Shown here: one piece after another, positions 42,732 to 52,547 of the stretch
Numbering within the stretch: position 1 is the stretch's first letter
Layout: every line of letters starts with the position of its first letter
From: Maridesulfovibrio ferrireducens
GTDB taxonomy: Bacteria; Desulfobacterota; Desulfovibrionia; Desulfovibrionales; Desulfovibrionaceae
NCBI RefSeq assembly: GCF_016342405.1
Contig: NZ_JAEINN010000007.1
Coordinates: forward strand, 62,001 to 126,000
Reading direction: 5' to 3'
DNA length: 64,000 bases
Made by a program: the position numbers and the translations under genes
Notes under the pieces: model-generated
The model's input: only the letters and a program-made list of their open reading frames with translations
Told to the model about the DNA's origin: nothing
Database searches by the model: none

Positions 42732-43607
42732 ATGGCAGGACTTTTTTCAAATAGCGGCTTCAGCGGAGGTATAAAAATTACCACCCTAGAGTTTACTCAA
42801 CTCAGAGATATCATATATGAATTGTTTGGTATTTTTCTAAATGATAATAGAAAATATCTTATGGAGAACAGATTTTCTGCGCGTATTACAGAATTAAAGC
42901 TAAAGAGTTTTAAAGAATACATTGATTATTTAAAATACGATAGAAATAAAAATTTAGAATTAAATAAACTTGCTGATCTTATTACAACAAATGAAACAAG
43001 TTTTTTTAGAGATAATCCTCAGCTTACGGCATTTACTAATGAATCTCTAATGGAAGTTCTTGAGGCTAAACGTAAAACGGGACGTAGAGAGCTTAGAATT
43101 TGGTCAGCAGGGTGCTCATCAGGCGAAGAGCCATATACCTTATCTATAATTATTCACGAAATATTAAAAACAGAACTTCCCAAGTGGCGTATACAAATTA
43201 CAGCCAGTGATATTTCATCAAGTGTTATCGCACAGGCTAAAAAGGGTGAGTATACAAAGTATGCCTTAAAAACGACGAATGCTGCTATTGCCAAAAAATA
43301 TTTCACAGAAAAGGACGCCGGATTTTTTCAAGTCAAACCTGAAATTAAACGTTTGGTACGGTTTGATAAAATCAATTTAAATGACCCAGTTGCTCTAAAA
43401 AAAGTGCCTAAATCTGATATTATTTTTTGTAGAAACGTGATAATTTATTTCGATAAAGAGATGAAAAAAAGAGTGCTTAGGGCTTTTTATGATAATTTAG
43501 TAGATGATGGACATTTATATGTCGGACATTCTGAATCTTTACATACGATAACAAATACCTTCAAAGCCAAACATCACACGGGTGCAATTTCTTACAGAAA
43601 GGTATAA
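42732..43607 (+). CDS. cheR: Chemotaxis protein methyltransferase CheR
   Basis: CheR methylates glutamates of chemoreceptors using S-adenosylmethionine. The 291-residue protein has the N-terminal helical domain, TTNETSFFRDNPQ, the SAM motif RIWSAGCSSGEEPYTLSII, ITASDISSSVIAQAKKGEY and IIFCRNVIIYFDKEMKKRVL. There is no C-terminal pentapeptide tether or TPR extension. No receptor or CheB gene is adjacent; the HDOD gene 33 bases downstream is likely co-transcribed. Confidence 0.95.
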   Translation: MAGLFSNSGFSGGIKITTLEFTQLRDIIYELFGIFLNDNRKYLMENRFSARITELKLKSFKEYIDYLKYDRNKNLELNKLADLITTNETSFFRDNPQLTAFTNESLMEVLEAKRKTGRRELRIWSAGCSSGEEPYTLSIIIHEILKTELPKWRIQITASDISSSVIAQAKKGEYTKYALKTTNAAIAKKYFTEKDAGFFQVKPEIKRLVRFDKINLNDPVALKKVPKSDIIFCRNVIIYFDKEMKKRVLRAFYDNLVDDGHLYVGHSESLHTITNTFKAKHHTGAISYRKV

Positions 43608-43640
43608 ATCTGGCTTTAACTTAATTTATGAGGTGTTGAG

Positions 43641-44861
43641 ATGCGTAGTGTAGGCATTGATGATCTTGAACCAGGTATGATTTTGGCTAATGATTTGCTT
43701 CATTCCGGAAGAATGTTGCTTCCAGCCGGATCAGTTGTAACAAGCAGTAATATTACTTTTTTTCAACGGCAAGGCATTGAAAATATTTCAGTTTTAAGTT
43801 CACCTCCAGTTGAACCGGATGAAGAAACTCTTAATAAAACTTTTCGATATGTTCGTGACTATTTTATGTTTGTAAATCACGATCAGCCGGCCATGATAAA
43901 GATGTTTGATATTTCCGTATATAGAACCGCCACTAAATTGATGGAAGGCTGGACTCTTCCTTCCCCTGAGGAGCAGACAGTTACTGAACTTGATGATATG
44001 AGAGATCTTTTCTTTCGTGACGAAGGTAAAGTCGAAGATGTTGTTGATGCTGAAATTAAAATTGCTTCTTTTCCAGATATTTTTTTCAAGGTAAAAAAGG
44101 TTGTTGATGATCCAACCGCCTCCGCTCAGGAAATTGCTGCGGTTGTCGGACTTGATGTAGCTATTTCCACTCAGTTGTTAAAGCTCGTCAACAGTCCTCT
44201 TTATGGATTTCCTTCCGAAATTAATTCACTCGTCCGCGCTGTTGCGCTTGTAGGCAGCAGAGAACTTTGTACTCTTGCCCTCGGGCTTTCAACTATAAGC
44301 TATTTTAAAGATATTCCGCCCGAACTTATAGATATGCGTTCCTTCTGGATGCACTCTTTATCATGTGGTATATTTTCTAAAATACTTGCTGAAAAGGTTA
44401 AAGGTGTTGTTCCTGAAGTTATGTTTACTGCGGGACTTCTTCATGATGTCGGGCGACTTATTGTTTTTAAAAAAATGCCGTGCAGTTCTATTCAGGCAAT
44501 GCTTTATGCACGTGAAAATTTTATTCCACTAGTTGAAGCAGAGGATATGACTCTTGGGTTCAATCACACAAACGTTGCTAAGGATATGCTTGGCAAATGG
44601 AAATTCCCAAATGAATTAACTGATGCTATAAGCAATCATCATTCCCCGCATAATGCAGACTCTAAAGTACAAGCAGCAATTCTTCAGGTTGCCGACAATT
44701 TGGCGAATGCCATAGGAATTGCAGATGGTGGGATGTACGTTCTTCCGGGAATTGAGGAAGGAGCTTGGGAATTGCTTGGAATTGATGCGGAGAGCTTAAC
44801 TTCGATCGTAGAAGATTATGACCGTCAAATCGAAGAACTTTTTCAAGCCTTTTTCACTTAA
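43641..44861 (+). CDS. HDOD-domain signalling protein
   Basis: A 406-residue protein with an N-terminal region of about 140 residues that recalls DUF3391-like modules (GIDDLEPGMILANDLLHSG) and a C-terminal HDOD domain. The latter begins at KIASFPDIFFKVKKVVDDP and contains LLKLVNSPLYGFPSEI and AGLLHDVGRLIVFKK, retaining the HD pair of true HD phosphohydrolases at that spot. HDOD proteins relay signals in motility and c-di-GMP networks. It follows cheR and ends three bases before a convergent histidine kinase gene. Confidence 0.88.
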   Translation: MRSVGIDDLEPGMILANDLLHSGRMLLPAGSVVTSSNITFFQRQGIENISVLSSPPVEPDEETLNKTFRYVRDYFMFVNHDQPAMIKMFDISVYRTATKLMEGWTLPSPEEQTVTELDDMRDLFFRDEGKVEDVVDAEIKIASFPDIFFKVKKVVDDPTASAQEIAAVVGLDVAISTQLLKLVNSPLYGFPSEINSLVRAVALVGSRELCTLALGLSTISYFKDIPPELIDMRSFWMHSLSCGIFSKILAEKVKGVVPEVMFTAGLLHDVGRLIVFKKMPCSSIQAMLYARENFIPLVEAEDMTLGFNHTNVAKDMLGKWKFPNELTDAISNHHSPHNADSKVQAAILQVADNLANAIGIADGGMYVLPGIEEGAWELLGIDAESLTSIVEDYDRQIEELFQAFFT

Positions 44862-44864
44862 AAA

Positions 44865-45983
44865 CTAATCGTTTTCACTACAGCAGTCATTGTTGGAACA
44901 AGGTAAATCAATTGTGACTATTGTTCCTTTGTTTTTTCCTTCGCTTTCTATGAAGAGTTTTCCTTGATGTTCAAAAACTATTTTTTTAACAAGTGAAAGT
45001 CCCATGCCTACGCCTTTCGCTTTTGTTGAATAAAACGGATCAAGAACATAAGGCAGATATCGGGATTCAATTCCTAATCCGTGATCAATTATTTTAATTG
45101 ATATAACATCACCTTTTTTGAAAATTTTAATTGCAACATCCGTTGAAAGCTCTGGCGTAAAGTTGCTGGCATTCAACAAAAGTTCAACAATTGCTGAAAG
45201 AAATAAGTCTCTGTCCACGTTTAGGAAAGGAATATTGTTTTCCAGCTTTACGTTTATATTTTCGCCAATTTCAGATAAAATTTCATTCGTTTTTTCAATT
45301 GCTTGTTTAATTAAAAGCTCAATTTTAACTTCAGATGGATTAGCTTTAGGAATAGTCGAATAATTTTTTACAGCCGTAACCAACCCTTCTAATTTTTCTG
45401 CTTCTTCTGAAATGGCCTTAATTTCTCTATTCAGAGGATCGTCTTTGGGAAGTTTTTTAGAAATCAAATTTGCGAGACCGCCAATGACGATGGTGGGATT
45501 TAAAACTTGATGAGCAACAGCTTGTGCAAGACTATCAAGTCCGGCAATTCGCTCTTTTTGCAATTCAACATTTCTAGACAACATTTGCCGTTCTCTTTCT
45601 TCCGCTTGATAAAAATCAGTAACATCCTCAAAAAGGAAAACCATTCCCAATGTTTTTCCCTCATCGGTGAGAAAAGAAGATGTTATTGATAATTTTTTAG
45701 TACATTTTTCCTTTTTTATACTAAATGCTACACTATGTTTTCGGCCTACTCCTTGCTCCGTGATAGCATCAATAATAACTTGATTAAATTCAATATTATG
45801 AGTGTCGTCGGTGATAAAAAGTTCTCCCCAACCACATCCAAGATGTTCTTCAATATTTAACCCAAGTATTTCACATGCCGAATTATTTAGAAAAATAATT
45901 TTTCCTTTTTGGGAAATAACCATTAATCCAACACTAAGACTAGCAAGAATATTTTCAATAACCATTTTTTGTAACGAGGACAT
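44865..45983 (-). CDS. PAS-domain sensor histidine kinase
   Basis: A soluble 372-residue kinase without membrane helices. A PAS domain (about residues 8-125; LMVISQKGKIIFLNNSACEI) precedes a short coiled linker, the HisKA box LAQAVAHQVLNPTIVIGGL (phosphoaccepting His, about residue 160) and an HATPase_c domain with N box VELLLNASNF, G1 IIDHGLGIE and G2 GVGMGLSLVKKIV. It has no receiver domain and no neighbouring response regulator, so it is an orphan cytoplasmic kinase; the PAS ligand is unknown. Confidence 0.92.
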   Translation of the reverse strand: MSSLQKMVIENILASLSVGLMVISQKGKIIFLNNSACEILGLNIEEHLGCGWGELFITDDTHNIEFNQVIIDAITEQGVGRKHSVAFSIKKEKCTKKLSITSSFLTDEGKTLGMVFLFEDVTDFYQAEERERQMLSRNVELQKERIAGLDSLAQAVAHQVLNPTIVIGGLANLISKKLPKDDPLNREIKAISEEAEKLEGLVTAVKNYSTIPKANPSEVKIELLIKQAIEKTNEILSEIGENINVKLENNIPFLNVDRDLFLSAIVELLLNASNFTPELSTDVAIKIFKKGDVISIKIIDHGLGIESRYLPYVLDPFYSTKAKGVGMGLSLVKKIVFEHQGKLFIESEGKNKGTIVTIDLPCSNNDCCSEND

Positions 45984-46067
45984 AGTCTTATCCTGATATG
46001 GGGTTTATTTTTAATAATACACGCCACATCAAAGACTAGCAATAAATAAGCGAACTAAGGAGGTAAC

Positions 46068-47330
46068 TTATTTTTTGATTCGACCGGATGGTGGATTAAT
46101 TCGTGGATGAGCAGATCTTTTCTGTCCTTTCAGCCAAGCATTAAGGCGCGGTTCTTCGCCTTGATCTTTAGATTGATAAAAAGAGCGATCTGAAAGTTCG
46201 GGCGGCAGATAATCCTGTTCGACCCATGCTTTAGGATAAGAGTGAGGGTATTTGTAGTTGCGTCCATAGCCCCATTCTTTTTGAAGCGCCGAAGTTGCGT
46301 TTCTTAGATGAAGAGGAACGGGAAGCATTCCATTTTGCCTGATTTCCTGTTTGATTGTATGGTAGGCCGCATAGGTGGTATTACTTTTGGGAGCAAGAGC
46401 AAGATACACCACTGTTTCTGAGAGGGGAATAAAACCTTCAGGCATACCAATAAATTCAACAGCTTGCTGACATGAAACCGCCAAAGTAAGAGCATAAGGA
46501 TCGGCAAGTCCTATGTCTTCACCTGCTGAAATGATTAGTCTGCGAGTAACAAATTTAGGATCTTCACCACTTTCAAGTAAGCATCCCAAATAATAGAGAG
46601 CCGCATCAGGATCACTTCCACGTATTGATTTAATCATCGCAGAAGCTAGCTCATAATGAGAATCTCCGTCACGATCACCGCGAATAATTGTTTCAGGCAG
46701 AATAGTTCTAAGTTTTTCAGGTTCTCTTTTTTCTTCAGGTAACTGGGAGGTATATTCGAGTAAATTAAGAAGAGCGCGACCGTCTCCACCTGCCATTGAA
46801 GAAATAAGATTCAAACTTTCATCTTTCAGTTTAAAATCCAGCTCTTCAGTTGCGCGTTTGGCAATATCCGCTAAATCAATTTTGGTCAGTGCACGAAGTC
46901 TTAGAACATGAAGCCGGGATAAAAGTTGTTTTGTAATACTGAAAGATGGGTTTTCAGTCGTTGTTGCAAGTAGAGTTATTTCTCCGGATTCAAGAAGGGG
47001 AAGGAAAAAATCCTGCTGTGCTTTAGAGAAACGGTGAAGTTCATCAAGGATAAGAATATCCATTCCGGATAATTGTTTTCTAAGCGCAGCAATTCCAGCT
47101 TCCGGCGCACTGACGCGCATGTAATGTCGCCCTGTTGATTGCGCAAGAAGCATTGCCAAAGTAGATTTTCCGCATCCCGGAGGACCAAAAAGCAACAGAC
47201 TCGGTAATCTTTTTGACCTTTCAAAGGCTTCAATACGCTCACGGAGATGAATTTGTCCGACGAATTGAGATAGACTGGTAGGGCGTATACGATCCGCAAG
47301 GGGCTGGTTATCAGTTAACTCAAGCTTCAC
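46068..47330 (-). CDS. rarA: Replication-associated recombination protein A (RarA/MgsA AAA+ ATPase)
   Basis: A clamp-loader-like ATPase acting at stalled replication forks, 420 residues. Walker A LLFGPPGCGKSTLAML and Walker B ILILDELHRFSKAQQD are present, with LLATTTENPSFSI (sensor 1), LLSRLHVLRLRAL, and the C-terminal tetramerisation part with RRLIISAGEDIGLADPYAL and NATSALQKEWGYGRNYKYPH. A basic tail (KGQKRSAHPRINPPSGRIKK) ends the protein. It follows rsmE by 26 bases. Confidence 0.94.
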   Translation of the reverse strand: MKLELTDNQPLADRIRPTSLSQFVGQIHLRERIEAFERSKRLPSLLLFGPPGCGKSTLAMLLAQSTGRHYMRVSAPEAGIAALRKQLSGMDILILDELHRFSKAQQDFFLPLLESGEITLLATTTENPSFSITKQLLSRLHVLRLRALTKIDLADIAKRATEELDFKLKDESLNLISSMAGGDGRALLNLLEYTSQLPEEKREPEKLRTILPETIIRGDRDGDSHYELASAMIKSIRGSDPDAALYYLGCLLESGEDPKFVTRRLIISAGEDIGLADPYALTLAVSCQQAVEFIGMPEGFIPLSETVVYLALAPKSNTTYAAYHTIKQEIRQNGMLPVPLHLRNATSALQKEWGYGRNYKYPHSYPKAWVEQDYLPPELSDRSFYQSKDQGEEPRLNAWLKGQKRSAHPRINPPSGRIKK

Positions 47331-47356
47331 TTGGTACTCTCCGTTGGCAAGAAAAT

Positions 47357-48085
47357 TTAGAGGGATTGTTTTTGTTTTTCAAGGTATCCAGCTCCAAGAC
47401 AAAGGAGAGCCGCAGTTTCCCATCGTAAAATACTATCTCCGAGACTGCATTTTTTAAATCCGTTGTTCAACAACAGTTCGGCTTCATGCGGACTGAATCC
47501 GCCTTCTGGGCCTATTACTGCCAGAGTTGATTCTTCTGCAAAAACACCATAGTCGGGCACAGCTTCTTTTTCAGCTTTTTCCCATAAAATAATTTTATTA
47601 GAGAACTCTTTGGATTTTTCAATCAGATTTTCAATAGATCCGGGCACTGTTTCAAGTTTTGGCAGCCAAACATTTCCGCATTGTTTCGCTGCGGCAATAT
47701 TTTTATCATGCCAGGTCTCTTTAGGAACTTCAGGAACCTTGCCCTGACTGAATTCGCCCTGAAAAAAAATAAGACCACGAGCTTGAAGTTCAACACTTTT
47801 TTCAAGCAGCCAATTTCTTCTGTTTGATTTATTCCAGCCGATCGCAAGAGTTAGTCCACGCGAATCGTTCTGAACACTTTCGCTTACAAGTTGTAAGGTT
47901 GCGCGGCTTTTAGAAATTTCATCGACTGTAAAAATTCCATCTCTACCCAGTCCATCAAAAAGACGCACAGTATCACCTTCGCGTGTACGAAGAACTTTGC
48001 ACATATGGCGGGCTTCGCTACCTTCAAGAACAAAAGGGGCAATCCAATTTTCGGGGGAGATATAAAATGAATTTAGGCGGGACAT
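47357..48085 (-). CDS. rsmE: 16S rRNA (uracil(1498)-N(3))-methyltransferase
   Basis: A SPOUT-class methyltransferase of 242 residues. An N-terminal PUA-like domain (HMCKVLRTREGDTVRLFDG) precedes the trefoil-knot SAM site: LAVIGPEGGFSPHEAELL and CSLGDSILRWETAALLCLG. It methylates U1498 of 16S rRNA in the ribosomal decoding centre. It lies between lysA (separated by a terminator) and rarA, with which it is likely co-transcribed. Confidence 0.94.
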   Translation of the reverse strand: MSRLNSFYISPENWIAPFVLEGSEARHMCKVLRTREGDTVRLFDGLGRDGIFTVDEISKSRATLQLVSESVQNDSRGLTLAIGWNKSNRRNWLLEKSVELQARGLIFFQGEFSQGKVPEVPKETWHDKNIAAAKQCGNVWLPKLETVPGSIENLIEKSKEFSNKIILWEKAEKEAVPDYGVFAEESTLAVIGPEGGFSPHEAELLLNNGFKKCSLGDSILRWETAALLCLGAGYLEKQKQSL

Positions 48086-48104
48086 TATATTTTAAACGAC
48101 CTGT

Positions 48105-48139
48105 AAAAAATTGCGGACCGGATTGATCCGGTCCGCAAT
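48105..48139 (-). terminator. Rho-independent terminator of lysA
   Basis: ATTGCGGACCGGA and TCCGGTCCGCAAT form a perfect 13-bp GC-rich stem around a four-base loop; on the minus strand it runs into TTTTTT. Confidence 0.95.
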
Positions 48140-48143
48140 AAAA

Positions 48144-49382
48144 TTAAGATTCAAGATTAAGAAGATCTTCGTATGTCTCTCTTCTGCGTGCAACAATAAT
48201 ATCATCTCCATCAACAATAACTTCAGCGGCTCTGAGGCGAGAGTTGTAGTTTGATGACATCGTAAATCCATAGGCACCGGCAGAGTATACGGCGAGAAGT
48301 TCTCCCTGTTTAACTTCAGGAAGCTCACGATCCCGGGCAATAAAATCACCTGATTCACAAATAGGACCGACGACATCAACTTCAACTTTAGGACGTTCGT
48401 TTTTCACAACTTCAGAGATGTTGTGAAAAGACTGATAAAGTGAAGGGCGGATGAGGTCATTCATTCCTGCGTCTACGATAAGGAAATTCTTTGTAGGCGT
48501 ACTTTTGGTATAAATAACTTCTGTCACCAGTATTCCGGCGTTTCCGGCGATAACTCTTCCAGGCTCGAGAATAACTTTTATTTTTTGACCTTCGAGAGCT
48601 TTTGTTAAAGCTTCACCGAATTCTTTAGGGTGGGGAGGCTGTTCGTCATCATAAGTGATTCCGAGTCCGCCACCAAGGTCAAGATGTTCAATCTCAATAC
48701 CCATACTGGAAAGTTTTTCTTTAAATGCCAACAACTTACTGAGAGCTTCAAGGAAAGGATCGATACTTGTGAGTTGTGATCCGATATGGCAATCCATGCC
48801 GATAGGCTCGATGTTGGACAGTTCTTTAGCGGTTTTGTAGGCGGTAAGAGCTGTATCCATATCAAGGCCGAATTTATTCTTTTTCATTCCGGTAGAAATG
48901 TAAGGATGTGTTTGCGGATCAACGTCTGGGTTGATACGGAAACTGACTCGGGCGGTCTTGTTCATGGATGTTGCAACTTCATTGATTCTGTGAAGTTCAG
49001 CTACGGACTCGACATTGAACATTAAAATATCTGCTTTAAGAGCTTCAGCAATTTCATATGCTTTTTTACCGACACCGGAATAAACAATACGGTTTGCAGG
49101 AACTCCGGCTTTAAGCGCTCTGAATAGTTCACCGCCGGAAACAATATCCATTCCAGCACCCATCTCAGCTAATAGTTTGAGCACACTCAAATTAGAATTA
49201 GCTTTGACAGAGTAGCAGGTGAGATGATCCAAACCGTTAAACGCTGAATCAAACGCTTCAAAATGTCTACGGAATGTTGCAGCCGAATAGACATAAAGCG
49301 GGGTTCCGTATTCTTTAGCCAGTTCAGAAATATTTACGTTTTCTGCGAAAAGTTCATTATTCTTAAATTCAAAATGATGCAT
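48144..49382 (-). CDS. lysA: Diaminopimelate decarboxylase
   Basis: LysA decarboxylates meso-diaminopimelate to lysine with PLP, 412 residues. The PLP lysine lies in TCYSVKANSNLSVL, with MDIVSGGELFRALKAG, FGLDMD, CHIGSQLTSIDPFLEAL, LDLGGGLGITYDDEQPP, EPGRVIAGNAGILV and the C-terminal GPICESGDFIARDR (active-site Cys from the partner subunit). The window also carries dapL, the aminotransferase of the same pathway, about 9 kb away. Preceded by a lipoprotein gene in the same direction. Confidence 0.96.
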   Translation of the reverse strand: MHHFEFKNNELFAENVNISELAKEYGTPLYVYSAATFRRHFEAFDSAFNGLDHLTCYSVKANSNLSVLKLLAEMGAGMDIVSGGELFRALKAGVPANRIVYSGVGKKAYEIAEALKADILMFNVESVAELHRINEVATSMNKTARVSFRINPDVDPQTHPYISTGMKKNKFGLDMDTALTAYKTAKELSNIEPIGMDCHIGSQLTSIDPFLEALSKLLAFKEKLSSMGIEIEHLDLGGGLGITYDDEQPPHPKEFGEALTKALEGQKIKVILEPGRVIAGNAGILVTEVIYTKSTPTKNFLIVDAGMNDLIRPSLYQSFHNISEVVKNERPKVEVDVVGPICESGDFIARDRELPEVKQGELLAVYSAGAYGFTMSSNYNSRLRAAEVIVDGDDIIVARRRETYEDLLNLES

Positions 49383-49406
49383 TTGGGAAGAACTCCATTC
49401 TCTAAA

Positions 49407-49859
49407 TTAGGGTGTGACTATATATACGTCAGAAATGACAATTCCAAGAGCTTCATAAACATTTCGTCCGACAACTCTGTAGCGATAGCTTTTCTCTGGA
49501 TCAAGTCCGCATTCACTGAAGACGAAAGTAGAACCGTCTGACTGGATGCCTTCTGATCCGGGGATGAATTGTTTACGAATAGCAGGGAAGAAAGGACAGG
49601 TTGGACAACCTTCTCCAGGCCCACTGCCGTCAGCTTGAAATTGAAGACTCAGATTGTCTACATTTTTAAATGCTCCGTCAACCTTAACAACAATCTTAAG
49701 GCATTCTCCGGTCCGGCGTCCGGTAACGGATGTAAAGGTGAAAGTATCTTCACTTTTTTGCGGCGCAGGCCACATTTTTACACCGCAGCCAGTTACAGCG
49801 AGCAGGGTAACCACTAAAAGAGTGAGCACTAAACATTTTTTAAAAGAAAGATTTTTCAT
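49407..49859 (-). CDS. Small lipoprotein of unknown function
   Basis: A 150-residue protein with a clear lipoprotein signal: KK, a hydrophobic stretch, and lipobox LAVTGC. The mature part is beta-rich, has a four-cysteine pattern including GCPTCPFFP, and an FN3-like end (PEKSYRYRVVGRNVYEALG). The ATG shares a base with the mutS stop (TGATG) and has GGGAG inside mutS, so the two are coupled. It lies just before lysA and resembles small lipoproteins found next to lysA in other bacteria only in position. No function proposed. Confidence 0.8.
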   Translation of the reverse strand: MKNLSFKKCLVLTLLVVTLLAVTGCGVKMWPAPQKSEDTFTFTSVTGRRTGECLKIVVKVDGAFKNVDNLSLQFQADGSGPGEGCPTCPFFPAIRKQFIPGSEGIQSDGSTFVFSECGLDPEKSYRYRVVGRNVYEALGIVISDVYIVTP

Positions 49860-52528
49860 CAATTATCTCCCAATGATTTTTTCCACTGATTCAGTAGAGT
49901 AATGGCTTCTATCGGTGACAGTCCATTTATATCAAGATGACGAAGTTCTTTAATTATTTCGTGATCTTCAGGTGGAATATCATTTTTATCATTATTAGAG
50001 CCGGAACAAATCATTCCCGGCAGGATGCTTTGTACAATAGTCTTCCGTTCCGCCGGGTGCAAGTTGCTATCTTGTGATTTTTCTTCAAGATTCGCAAGAA
50101 TTTCTCTTGCACGCAGTACAACAGGTCTAGGAACTCCTGCAAGTTTCGCGACTTCAATACCGTAACTTTTATCAGCAGGTCCGGGCACTAGGCGCCGTAA
50201 AAAAAGGATATCTCCTTTCCATTCTCTGACAGCAATATTGAAATTTCTAAGTCCGTCAATAACACCTTCAAGAGAAGTCAGCTCATGATAATGCGTTGCA
50301 AAGAGTGTGCGAATTCCACCCCGGGCTCTTCGTGAAAGTTCTTCTACAACAGCCCAAGCTAGAGCAAGCCCGTCAAAAGTGCTTGTTCCGCGTCCTATTT
50401 CATCAAGAATAACAAGACTGCGCATTGTTGCCTGTCGTAAAATGCGGGAAGTTTCCATCATTTCAACCATGAAAGTGGATTGTCCCTGCGCCAGATTGTC
50501 CGAAGCTCCGACCCTTGAAAAAACCCGGTCTATAAGCCCGATTCGGCCACTTGAAGCAGGGATGTAAGAGCCCATTTGAGCCATTATGCCCATCAGCGCA
50601 ATTTGTCTTAACACAGTAGATTTACCAGCCATGTTTGGTCCGGTAATCAGCAGAATGCGGCGTTTTTCATCTATTGTCAGGTTGTTAGGGATATAATTGG
50701 CAGATCCCTGAACAGCTTCAACCACAGGATGGCGGCCTTCTTCAATAATTACTTCCATGCCTGTATGAACTTCAGGACATACCCAGCGATTTGAACGGGC
50801 AGCTTCGGCTAAACCCTGCCAGAAATCTATTGCGGCAATGGCATCTGCCATAAACATAAACCGACTGCGATTTTCGGCGACTTCATCCCGTATAGCTTGA
50901 AAAAGATTATATTCAAGCTTCTTACGCTGTTCAAAAGCTGAAATTAGTTTTTCCTCAAGTTCTTTTAATTGAGGAGAAATATATCTTTCACAATTTACCA
51001 GAGTCTGACGGCGTTCAAAATAATCAGGTACCTGACCTTTGAAAGCTTTTGATATCTCAAAATAATATCCGAAAACTTTATTGTACCCGATTTTAAGTTT
51101 TGGCAGATCACAGCTTTCTTTTTCATGCTGGAGAAGTTCAGCAAGCTTAGCTTCTCCATGCTCGGTAAGCTCAATAAATTCATCAAGTTCAGCATTGTAG
51201 CCAAGTTTGAAAAGTCCGCCTTCTGTAATGACCGGAGGAGGGGAGTCAACCATTGCTTTTTCTAAAAGGTCAGCAACATCCGACATTGAATCCCATTTTG
51301 ATACAATGGTTTTCAGTACCGGAGCAATCGCTATAGAGTGACTTTCTTCCGATGCTTGAATAGATTGACGAAGTTCTTCCTGTATCGGAGGCAAAGTTTT
51401 AAGACTCTGCCTGAGACTTATAAAATCTTTTGGATTAGCTCTACCGAGAACAACACGCGTGGAGAGGCGTTCCAGATCATAAACAGTATCCAGAAGCTTA
51501 CGAATTGATGTTCGCAGTGAATCATTACCGTGGAAAAAAGTTACCGCTTTTTGATTATGTTCAATAGGTGATAAATCACGCCAAGGCTGTTTTAAACGAG
51601 TTGAAAGAAGCCTGCCACCCATTGGTGTTATTGTTTTATCTATAACAGCTAAAAGAGTTCCTTTTCCTTTTTTGCCGTCAAGGCGTTTGAATAATTCAAG
51701 ATTTCTTTCTGTAACCTCATCCAGAATCATATATTTAGATAAATTGAGAGGTTTAAATTCGCCTAAATGATTAAGCTCCTGCATTTGCGTCTGACGAAGG
51801 TAAGCAACCAATGCTCCGCAAGCTTGAGTCAGTTGCGGTTTATCTTCGAGGTCAAGTGATTCAAGATCTGCTACTTTTTGGACTTCTAAAATATTATCAC
51901 GAGCTGTTTTTAAATTAAAATATCCGGCAGACGGAGCAGGAGTTATACGGGCATCTATCTCACCATATTGATGAGGGACAGCTTTTCCCTGTTGAAGAAT
52001 AAGTTCTCGAGGACCTACTTTTATAACCCACTGCCATAGATCTGTTTCAGTTTTGCTCTGAATACCGCTCCATTGACCTGTCGAAAAATCTATCCATGCG
52101 AGACCTCCCGCAGACTTGGTTTCGTCCCAGATAAGTGCTGCAAGAAAATTATTTGATTTTGCATTTAGCGTAGAATCTTCAACAACCGTTCCAGGAGTAT
52201 AAACTCTTGTTACAGCTCTTTTAACTAAACCTTTTGCCTGTTTTGGATCTTCAATTTGATCACATAACGCAATCTTGAAACCTTTTTCAAGAAGGCGGGA
52301 AAGATATGTTTTTACAGCGTGATGCGGAACACCGCACATAGGAGTTTTTATTTCTGAATTTGGGTTTCGACAGGTAAGAGATATCTGTAGTTCACGAGCG
52401 GCAATTTCTGCATCTTCAAAAAAAAGCTCGTAAAAATCTCCCATCCTATAAAAAAGGAGTGCGTCAGGATGGTCCTCCTTAATCTGGAGGTACTGTTCGA
52501 ACATCGGGGTGAGTTTCTGTTTGCTCAC
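49859..52528 (-). CDS. mutS: DNA mismatch repair protein MutS
   Basis: MutS recognises mismatches and starts repair with MutL. At 889 residues it is full length: the mismatch-binding domain with FYRMGDFYELFFEDA (Phe-X-Glu), connector, core and clamp domains, then the ATPase with Walker A GPNMAGKSTVLRQ, SRVGASDNLAQGQSTFMVEM and Walker B LVILDEIGRGTSTFDGLAL, followed by FATHYHELTSLE. It starts at GTG without a good ribosome site, 19 bases after lapB. The lapA-lapB-mutS-lipoprotein-lysA series is tightly packed. Confidence 0.97.
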   Translation of the reverse strand: MSKQKLTPMFEQYLQIKEDHPDALLFYRMGDFYELFFEDAEIAARELQISLTCRNPNSEIKTPMCGVPHHAVKTYLSRLLEKGFKIALCDQIEDPKQAKGLVKRAVTRVYTPGTVVEDSTLNAKSNNFLAALIWDETKSAGGLAWIDFSTGQWSGIQSKTETDLWQWVIKVGPRELILQQGKAVPHQYGEIDARITPAPSAGYFNLKTARDNILEVQKVADLESLDLEDKPQLTQACGALVAYLRQTQMQELNHLGEFKPLNLSKYMILDEVTERNLELFKRLDGKKGKGTLLAVIDKTITPMGGRLLSTRLKQPWRDLSPIEHNQKAVTFFHGNDSLRTSIRKLLDTVYDLERLSTRVVLGRANPKDFISLRQSLKTLPPIQEELRQSIQASEESHSIAIAPVLKTIVSKWDSMSDVADLLEKAMVDSPPPVITEGGLFKLGYNAELDEFIELTEHGEAKLAELLQHEKESCDLPKLKIGYNKVFGYYFEISKAFKGQVPDYFERRQTLVNCERYISPQLKELEEKLISAFEQRKKLEYNLFQAIRDEVAENRSRFMFMADAIAAIDFWQGLAEAARSNRWVCPEVHTGMEVIIEEGRHPVVEAVQGSANYIPNNLTIDEKRRILLITGPNMAGKSTVLRQIALMGIMAQMGSYIPASSGRIGLIDRVFSRVGASDNLAQGQSTFMVEMMETSRILRQATMRSLVILDEIGRGTSTFDGLALAWAVVEELSRRARGGIRTLFATHYHELTSLEGVIDGLRNFNIAVREWKGDILFLRRLVPGPADKSYGIEVAKLAGVPRPVVLRAREILANLEEKSQDSNLHPAERKTIVQSILPGMICSGSNNDKNDIPPEDHEIIKELRHLDINGLSPIEAITLLNQWKKSLGDN

Positions 52529-52547
52529 AATATTATCGCGTAGGGGC